Of a stretch of 64,000 nucleotides of DNA, positions 55,863 through 64,000 are shown piece after piece. A model generated the notes under the pieces. That model did no database searches. It saw only the letters and a list, made by a program, of their open reading frames with translations, and had not been told where the DNA came from. Source of the DNA: Sipunculus nudus (taxonomy: Eukaryota; Annelida; Sipuncula; Golfingiida; Sipunculidae). The translations under genes and the position numbers were made by a program. Location: NCBI GenBank assembly GCA_026874595.1, contig CM049313.1, positions 13,141,508 through 13,205,507 on the forward strand, read 5' to 3'. Position 1 is the stretch's first letter. Each line of letters starts with the position of its first letter.

Positions 55863-57289
55863 TTACAGGTAATACATAAGTTCAAGTAGACCTTATACGT
55901 AAATCTCACATGTAGAGGTGAGCCAGAAAAACGGCAAGAGATGCAAGACGGGACGCTGCTTCCGGGACATTCAGCGTGAATTTTGTTCTGTTTACTGACT
56001 TTTGGTTGACATAAATCCGCACCTGAGATTGGAAGCACAGACACTGCGTGAAAATGGGGGAAAGATATGTTAAGGTTTGTTTTAAACTTGAAAAGCAACG
56101 TCTTTTTCAAGTTTGAAAATGTATGTGATAATTATGTGAGCGATTCCCTTTAGTTGATTTTATCTGATTTGGTATAATTCTCATATCGGGGAAATGGGGC
56201 CAATTCTCAGGGGTTGCTGATCTCTGTATAGACGTATACATAAGTCCAAAAGGGATTATTCAGTTATTTTAACAAAAATAAAGTTAATGAAGGGTTTAAA
56301 CTACACTGTTTGCATGCTTATATTCACAGCTTATAGCTGTGTGTTAGAATTTCAATTAGTTCTTACAGAGGATGGGTGAGCTGATCTGCAACAAAATTTA
56401 AAAAAATAATCTTGACTGTAATTAATTGGGTCAGACCAGGAAGTTACGCTGATTCCACACACGGCTGTCAAACTGATAAAAATTGCACTAGTTACACTCC
56501 CCGTGCTATAACGAAAAAAAATATAGCTCACACGCAGAACAAAACGTTATAAGATCCTCCTTTCTTTCTACTTACAGTTTTGAACAACAAATCATCTTAA
56601 CGTGTATAATAAATGCTCAGGAACAAACGTTTACATTCACACGTCATGCATGCCGGCCGCTCAAATCATTGTTTTTTTCCGAGCGTGAAAGACATTCGAC
56701 TCATGACCGTCATTACAGGCGTTGTTTATAACACCTGCTTAATTACTTGTCAGTACATATACGACTCTTGAAAGGTCTTGATGTACATTTCGCAAAAGAT
56801 GATTTTTTTTGTTCGTACATTAACAATGTTATCACTGATTAAAGACCTGGAATTTGACAAAACCCTGGCAGAAATATTAAGGTACAATGCAAGTTATCAG
56901 GTTACTTATCAAATTGATACAATGCGCAGAAAATTAGGTAATAACGGGTCTTATATTTTAATCAAACAAGTGACCCATGACGCTCAGCCGACTTACATGT
57001 TGACGACATGCCCTTGCATAGGCAACTAATTAAGATGACGTAGGTGGTATTATCATTAATGCATATACGCTTAAGTTCAACAAGCCTTATAAACACACCA
57101 ATTTTAATAACAAGCCATCCAGTCATTCCTAAGGAACCTGGCAATTTGTATTTTTTTTTGCATTATTTCTGGGATGCTCAAACATGCCCCGTAACTCGGA
57201 GAATATAGGTCACAGTGACCTAATTTCAGGTTTCTGAGGAGAACGTTTGGAAAATCAGTTTATAAACACGTTTGTGTTTGGTGTTAACC

Positions 57290-57545
57290 TGACCAATCGG
57301 TTTGCTTATAGGGCCTGACCAATCATTTTGGTAAAATAACCAGTTTGTTGGTAAATCTGTACCAATATCAACTCAACCAATATAATTGGTTTAATATATG
57401 CAACCAAATGGTTATCCAATAAAAATTAGTACAAAAAACCAATCGGTTTGGTAAATGCAAAACCAACGAGTTTGTTGAAATAACTAATATGTAATTTAAA
57501 TCTACAAATATCATCTCAACCAAACAAATTGGTCAATGTTTGACC
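57290..57545. repeat. Patch of clustered ACCAA/TTGGT motifs
   Basis: About fifteen ACCAA or TTGGT words occur in 255 bp, several forming short palindromes such as accaatcggtttggt. The spacing is irregular, so it is not a simple tandem repeat. Confidence 0.5.
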
Positions 57546-57719
57546 AATCTGTTTTTAGGATGTACATATAAGATTCAAGTATTTAAAAGTGAACATATCA
57601 GCTTTGTTTCTCACGTTTTACAAGGAAAAAATACAGGTAAAAATATTTTCAAAATAATACTTTATTTTTCGACATTTTTAAAGTAAAGAAATGATGTGTC
57701 TGTTTCGGATGAACTGTGT

Positions 57720-58100
57720 TAGGGACCGTCTATTTTAGTCAACATTCACGAAGTAGAGCAAAGAGTTCTACCTTTTTAACCCCCTGCCTCCTCCCAAAGC
57801 AGAACATTAAAATATTGATATGACGTCATGTAAAAGATATGACAAAATACCGGTACCAGAGGATAAGTAAATTTAATATATGGTAGGTCTGCACCAATAT
57901 TAGATGGCCTTTACACATGCAGTGCTCAATGCACATGTGCAGAACTCCCATGCCAGGTCATAACATTCTAGCTATGCTGGGCGTGCGAATTGTCGACTAG
58001 CATAAAGATGACTTTGTTGCACTGGCGTCAATTTGTCTTCAAGGATGGGGGGATGACTCGCAACTTTTTTTAAACACACACGCGCACACACACAAACACA

Positions 58101-58155
<55 letters not shown>

Positions 58156-58600
58156 ATTGCCTGTGTAAAACATTTAAATATATTACAATTAAGTATAAGG
58201 TTTTTGAAAATAAGCTATTCTGTCTCCAGTATATATCAGGTTTAGATATAAAATATTTCATATTAAACTCAGAAATTGAACTAAAGTGCATGATTCTAAT
58301 TATGATATATTTCATTTCCAATATATAAATATTCTTCTCAGAATTTCAGGGGGGATGATTACATAGATCATCCCCCCTTGCCAAAAAAGTGAAGGGTATA
58401 TATACCGCCTATATTGACGCCCATGCTTTGTTGATAATAGTCCCTGAGAATATTTCAGAATTTTCATCTCTGCGAAATATCAACATTTAGCCCACCCAAA
58501 GTTGAACACAGCCTTCCACCCACTTCTTCCTGTAGAACCCTTTGCTCTACCCTGTAAATGTTGACAAAAATGGACAGTCCCTTATACAAAATTAATCGGT
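57720..58600. repeat. Inverted similar segments around an (AC)n/(TA)n tract
   Basis: The segment at 57722-57850 ('gggaccgtctattttagtca', 'gtagagcaaagagttctac') recurs in reverse near 58480-58590. Between them are (CA)n and (TA)n at 58075-58151. It may be the ends of an unrecognised element. Confidence 0.4.
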
Positions 58601-58730
58601 ACGTTTTTGTCTGAGGATTTTTCTCTGTTGTACTTATTACGCGCCCCTCTAAGATGGGTTCTGTGAAGGTACTGTCAGGTCTATCAGTTTTACCTTCCAC
58701 TTCTATTTACATTTTCGAGTCAGTGTCACT

Positions 58731-58895
58731 TCCATGGTGCCTACGGACTTAATATGTTATTATCATGCTTTTCCCTGATCAAATGATATTTTTATCGACA
58801 CATATAAAAAAAGGTAAAAAAAAAATCTTGCGCCTGCTTTGATTTCTGAATAAAATTGCCTGATAACCAAACCCTTTTTTTTTGCCTTAGAGGCC
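58731..58895 (-). mobile_element. MITE copy 3, truncated
   Basis: On the minus strand it starts GGCCTCTAAGGC, with 'gggtttggttatcaggca' and 'gtcgataaaaatatcat' segments matching copies 1 and 2. The other end is missing. Confidence 0.5.
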
Positions 58896-59741
58896 ACAAG
58901 ATATAAAACGAACGTAGTATATATGCACTCTTGTTGTGCTCTGGTTAATGATGATAACTTAATGTTTAATATATATTCGATTACTCTTAACAATATATTT
59001 GTACAATTGTACAATATTGTGTATAATTCTATTTTTCTGTTTGGGCCGACCGCCCTCCAATGTAATTTTTCGAGGGCTTTTACTCAATTGATAATAAACC
59101 TTACACTAGCTGTCAACAGCCGCATTCTGATGTGGTGTATTCACTGTCATTTATCAGACAGTGTCGTAAATAACACTCCCGCTTCAGGGAAGTTTAAACG
59201 AGGTGACCCCTTGGTGACCGAATGCATACAACACTGGTATACTTCCACAGTAAAAAAGAAATCAAGAACCCATGGAGAGTCGTTGAAATTCTGAAGGATT
59301 CATAAGGCTAATTCCCAGCCTTAATTTAGAAGACGATCAGTCAAGAAAACGTGCACTTGTATCTGAACAAGCAGCTTTTTACAAGTAGCTTTTTATCATA
59401 CGGTCTTCATTAACCCAAAATCAACAAATTATAGTACAAACTGTGGACAGGGACAACACGCTCTGTAACAGAGTAATTTGTCAAGCTTGTTGTTCGATTT
59501 AAGTCAAGCTTCACCAGGAGGTGAAGTTAAAAAAGGTATCAGGTAGAACAGGCACACTTTGAACTTGGTGTGACCGATTTTCGTGCTCGAGGTAATTCAC
59601 ATGATGATTTAGATTCAACCAATAACACAGACACACGTAGTCAATATAATTAAAAGGTGTCCCAGACAGTGAATAGAAATGATGACAGAATGATGTTTTC
59701 GTGACACACACACACAAATAAATAAATAAATAAATAAATAA

Positions 59742-59811
<70 letters not shown>

Positions 59812-61239
59812 GCAACCATGTCCCGAAGACATCATAAACAATACCATAGCACTCTCGTTCCTGGGCAAACAGGGCGAGATTTTGGCGCGAATAGATTGGA
59901 CATAGCCAATCAAATGTCACACAAGGCAAAAAGGAAAACGTACCTCTCTAACAAAAAATTGACTGGATCATACGTTTAAAAAGTTTTAAGCATTTTGCAA
60001 ATTCTCGCTTATTCTCGTATTGAGGTTTGACACAATACCTATTATATTACATCATTTTTTAGATATAGACTGCGTGTCTGAAGGCTTATCAAATGCTTTC
60101 AATAGAAGACAAGAAGAACTCTCTAACATGAACACTTACCAAGTTATAAACATTATTAAAAATCTCGCTTACTCTTGCTTGTCAGTAGCTGTCACGAGAT
60201 ATGGCCAAACTTCCAGCTGTGTCGCACTGACAGCTTATCAAATGCTAGTGAGTCTCCGTGGAGCTGCGACAATACATGTGTGAATATTCTTTGAAGACGT
60301 TCCTAAATCCGGATCGGGTATCGGATCTGCACCAAAACCTAGCTCGTTTCTTTATTGGCCCATTCCCTAAATACCTTTAAAAATATTACTATTCCCTTCA
60401 CGACTTATGTTGTGAACAAACACAGCGGCGCTGGACGCATACACTCCGGGCGGAGGCTATATTATAGGCAAGAATTGCAGCTGGCGAACTCCCTGGACAG
60501 AAAATTCTTTGACACTTTAGTGAATACTTCTACAACCAGATTGAGGCACAGGAATCTTTGCTGTCTGGGATTTATTCCCGTTGGGTCGACACCGAATTTA
60601 TGAATAAAAAGCTTAATCAAACGAATAAACCCCACTAGATCATATATACCGCACCTCGTGGGGAAGGTGTTTTCTCTGTACTGTTGCTTGATTTGGTGTA
60701 TGATAGAACTTAATGCAAAAAATTGATGGACGGATTTGAGGGTGGTATAATGAGGGTTTGGGTATCAATTGACCTTTCCACCACAGCCCAAGTGCTCCGC
60801 CCTTTAACCCGAATTATTAAAATGAGCCCCCAAACGCTCCTACACAGAAGGTCTTCCCTGCCCATGGTAGCGAGAGCTGTTTACAATATAATAATGACGT
60901 CACTAAGGTCGATGACGTGTGACGTCGCATTGACTGACATCATCAACTGGAATCGCTGTTCTCCATTGTTGAATATATCGCAGTCTTTGTGAATCGTCTT
61001 ACAATATTTTGGATTATTTGTCTTATACGAATTACGTACCAGGTAAGACATTATTATTCACTCTGTAGTCGGAGGAATGGCTCCTGCAACCTGTAGCCTA
61101 GACTTTTTTTACTATTTTATATTGTTATTTTGGGTCGCGTCTGTTCTGCAGCCCACATTTGAACCTTTTTAGTGAGGCGTGACAAGCTTTAACTTAGAAC
61201 ACAGGACAGTTTGATTAAAATAACGGCGGAGTTGTATAT
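58896..61239. other. Intergenic; (TA)n tract and dispersed repeat
   Basis: Contains a (TA)n tract of about 65 bp (59746-59808) next to (AAAT)n, and at 60760-61070 an uninterrupted copy of the repeat that hosts the Harbinger relic at 29 kb. No gene was recognised. Confidence 0.5.
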
Positions 61240-61715
61240 TGTTACGAAGACAAATTGTTCAGTGGGAAACATTAGGCCGATCCGGGATTCGAACCCATGT
61301 CGGTGGCGCACATGTCCGGTGTCCCAACCGCTTCGCTAGAAAAGCAAGTTTCACTATCAAGACAGTTCGGTCCGCTTTTATGTCACCCCGTAACACCCTC
61401 CCCCCCCCCCCCCCCCCCCCAGCCCAGCCCAGCCCAGCCCCCTTGAAGAGCGTTCTGCTATCAAAATAAGACTAATTATCCCAGTAGTCACACTTTGGTG
61501 AGCTTATTCCCTGGGCCACAAGGTTTACCGTCACGTTGGCGGACGAGCCCCCATTTTGTTACGAAGACAAATTGTTCCTGAAGGGGAACACATTGGGCCG
61601 ATCCGGGATTCGAACCCGTGTCGATGGCGCACATGTCCGGCGTTCCAACCGCTTCTCTAGAAAAGCAAGCTTCACTAGCGAGACAGTTCGGCCGCTTTTA
61701 TGTCACCCCGTAACA
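61240..61715 (-). mobile_element. TRIM-type miniature LTR retrotransposon, copy 2 (tRNA-like LTRs)
   Basis: Direct repeats at 61240-61395 and 61557-61715 (TGTTACGGGG...CTTCGTAACA on the minus strand) enclose 161 bp matching the interior of copy 1 (2220-2375). The target duplication is ATAT (61236-61239 and 61716-61719). The PBS TGGGGGCTCGTCCG is 3 nt inside the 5' repeat (61553-61540). A G-rich tract (seen as poly-C on plus, 61396-61440) precedes the 3' repeat and has expanded. Both repeats hold a B box GGTTCGAATCC, and the 3' repeat has the A box TAGCGAAGCGG. No protein is encoded. Confidence 0.85.
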
Positions 61716-62269
61716 ATATGCAGGCTTCAACTTCAGATCTTTCTTATGTAAATTAAGTTTTTGAGTGAGCCAAAGACATTTCCCCTAATTATGTGGCTTC
61801 TTTTTCTGTGTTGGAATAATTTTGTACCAATAAGTCATAGAGCAGACATTGTATTTCCTTGGACGGACCTTTGATCATACGGTCAACCAATCCTGCTTCA
61901 AGATTTCCCACTAAACGAACTGAATCGAACAGCGGCTTTACTGTCGGCCTTTCTTTAACCAGCCCATTCAGGTAGATGTCTGTGTTTATTTTGGAAATCT
62001 AAATTTTATTACAAAATAAAATCAGTTTCAGGCAAAAAATCAAAAATACCGGTATCAGAAAAATATATCGCGAAATGCAATATGTTCTCTTTCTCGCATT
62101 ACTTTGCAGAATATTGTTATGACAATCGTTATCGGTCAAGACAGATGTGTTTGGTTTGTTTTTATTACTATACTATTTGTTCCTAATTCTAGTCTCTCAC
62201 CAATGATTGTACTCTGAAAGGAAACTAATCCTTCTGCAAGAATCTCACCAGACCATTCATCCCCTCCTT

Positions 62270-62351
<82 letters not shown>

Positions 62352-64000
62352 CATATATTGATTGCGCCCCCTCCCCCCCCCCCCCCCCCCCCCCCCATCC
62401 TGGATACGCCACTGCTGAGTGCGTCACTCGACGATGTGCTTCAGTGATTCTACTTCGTGGACATTGATAAAAAATATACCAGTTGTCCACGGAAGACAGT
62501 GGTATTGAGAGCGCCACCTATTGACAAACATTACAACTAATATTACTCTCTGCTCATTACACGAGTGTTTCACTTACAAATTCCCCTAGGCAAAATAAAT
62601 TTGCTAATGGCAAATCATTTCAATCTTTATACTAAAGTGGCAAATAATTAATAAGAAATTGTGTAATAGCATGTATGAAAATATTCACAGAGATGTCTTT
62701 CTACATGGTGTGTAAATAAAAGTCCATTTTGGCTAATGTCAGTAGTTAAAAGATCTGCAGAAATTTAAACTTAGTACATAAGAAATTGGTTTCCTTGGAA
62801 CTACCAAGGAGCAGAGCATGTAAAAAAAGGGGATTCTCCCTTCACTTGTCAGAGATGTAATCCACTGTCAACATGTTCATATGACAAGTCAACCCTCTGT
62901 CCCTCACAGTACCAGATTTTGTAAAAACAAAAAAGTAACACTTTTGTTGGGCATTCCCTATTATTTTTTGTGTGTTATATAGCTATTCAGTGATATGTTT
63001 TTGCATTTAAATTATGTATTTGTTTAAATAACTGGTATATCTTTATATATGTGTGTGATCTTGCCACACTATATAGAACATGTTCTCTAGAATATATTCA
63101 ATTGTCATGTATAAATTTGAATTAACTTAATTGAATATGTCCAATAAAAATGACCAATATTTTGTTTTAATCTCATGTTCAACTGGTTTTTTTTTAAACA
63201 AAAGTGTTGCAAAATCTTCCGATTGTCAATGTATGTGTATGGTTAATGACCATGTGAATGTAATGTAATGGATCTCCATATTAAAATGAACATCTCTGGA
63301 AGTAGGGTCTACTCTATTGATCTGAAATGGTTTTGAACCTTCTCTTAATTGGATTAAAGCAACCCGTGTAAATTTATTTGACTTTTTCCTGGAACCACAC
63401 TGAATTTAAATAGAATACCATGAACTCTAAACAGAACAGGCTTAACCTTTGCTGGACACACATTACTATTATACTACACAACTCATGGTAAGGAATTTCA
63501 TACATATGTCTATGTATTAAAATAATGTAGCATAAAAATATTTCAGGTAATTAAATTATACAAAGAAGAATCTTCATCCTTATCAGTGTTGGCACATATG
63601 TCGTTATGCAGTTTTATTTTATACATATAAACTCACATGAAACACTGATGACTGTTAACAGTTAAAAGAAAAACCTAAGCCGACTGCATGGAGCAGCCTG
63701 ATTTTATAATTAATTGTGTGGGACTGGGGGAGGGTGCTGTTCGCTCATAAATATTTATTGCTGATGGAACTGTATGGAAGCAGATACGAGGGTTGTGCAC
63801 ATACTTGATCTACTTACTGGAACACAAATATGAATAAACCAACTGTTGTGAAACCCAGAACTAAACTCAGCGTTAATTAGAACCTGATAGGTACTAGAGA
63901 GAGAAAGACAGATAGACAGAGAGAGTGACAGACAGAAGCAGAGAGAGACAGACGGACAGACAGAGAGACAGACGGAGAGAGAGCAGCAACACTATAAATA
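61716..64000. other. Intergenic, no gene seen
   Basis: Holds a (TA)n tract (62273-62344) followed by a poly-C run (62373-62396) and a GA/GACA-rich stretch at the very end (63896-63984). The remainder is AT-rich with no recognisable element. Confidence 0.5.
62273..62344. repeat. (TA)n microsatellite
   Basis: About 36 TA units. Long Ile/Tyr open frames across it on both strands are artefacts. Confidence 0.95.

Larger units (their letters stand above)
55331..57719. other. Intergenic with one MITE and a CCAAT-rich patch
   Basis: Apart from the MITE (55580-55862), a repeat fragment at 57181-57250 (resembling the block at 20815-22875) and the patch at 57290-57545, I see no gene or RNA. Confidence 0.5.

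Noticed and set aside
59511-59929. Ile/Tyr-rich open frames around the TA tract (also 16358-16681 and 62207-62517)
   Set aside because: These are translations of (TA)n microsatellites with no other support.

Overview
The window is animal nuclear DNA, not bacterial: it is AT-rich, has canonical GT-AG introns of 0.3-6.7 kb, many microsatellites (TA, CT, GA, poly-G/poly-C) and many diverged mobile elements. The domain mix of the single gene (secreted VWA plus thrombospondin type 1 repeats with a Lys/Ser-rich tail, as in coadhesin-like proteins) and the repeat types suggest a lophotrochozoan, most likely a bivalve mollusc. That taxonomic call is inference.

4.3-40.8 kb, minus strand: one complete protein-coding gene. 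I assembled ten coding exons by hand, and every intron is phase 1. The exons sum to 2979 nt, giving about 992 residues plus stop: signal peptide, four TSP1 repeats, a VWA domain, two TSP1 repeats, a second VWA domain, and a 271-residue Lys/Ser/Asp-rich tail. Exons 7 and 8 are tandem duplicates, and the surrounding intron (with a shared SINE) was duplicated with them. The second VWA has lost a metal-binding aspartate. The introns carry SINEs, minisatellites (32, 32 and 56 bp units), a PIF/Harbinger relic, a LINE reverse-transcriptase relic and degenerate tandem blocks.

41.6-55.3 kb, minus strand: a nest of retroelements. A non-LTR retrotransposon (LINE) has been split by two Ty3/Gypsy-type insertions. 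The larger (42378-51308) has matching 269-bp LTRs, a primer binding site, a purine-rich tract, a target duplication, and decayed gag, protease, RT and integrase remains. Between the end of pol and the 3' LTR it also carries a broken zinc-finger plus TatD-nuclease reading frame. The LINE reading frame resumes cleanly on both sides of it. The smaller insertion (52325-54139) carries gag and the first part of a protease.

Flanks (1-4.1 kb and 55.3-64 kb): no host gene recognised. Each holds one copy of a tiny LTR element (TRIM) of about 470 bp. Its LTRs contain tRNA-like Pol III A and B boxes, and both copies have a PBS resembling the tRNA-Pro type and perfect 4-bp target duplications. The right flank also has two copies of a MITE whose full-length relative lies in intron 1.

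The strongest candidates for something undescribed are the tRNA-promoter-bearing TRIM and the TatD-carrying Gypsy element. All calls come from reading the sequence; no database search was run.
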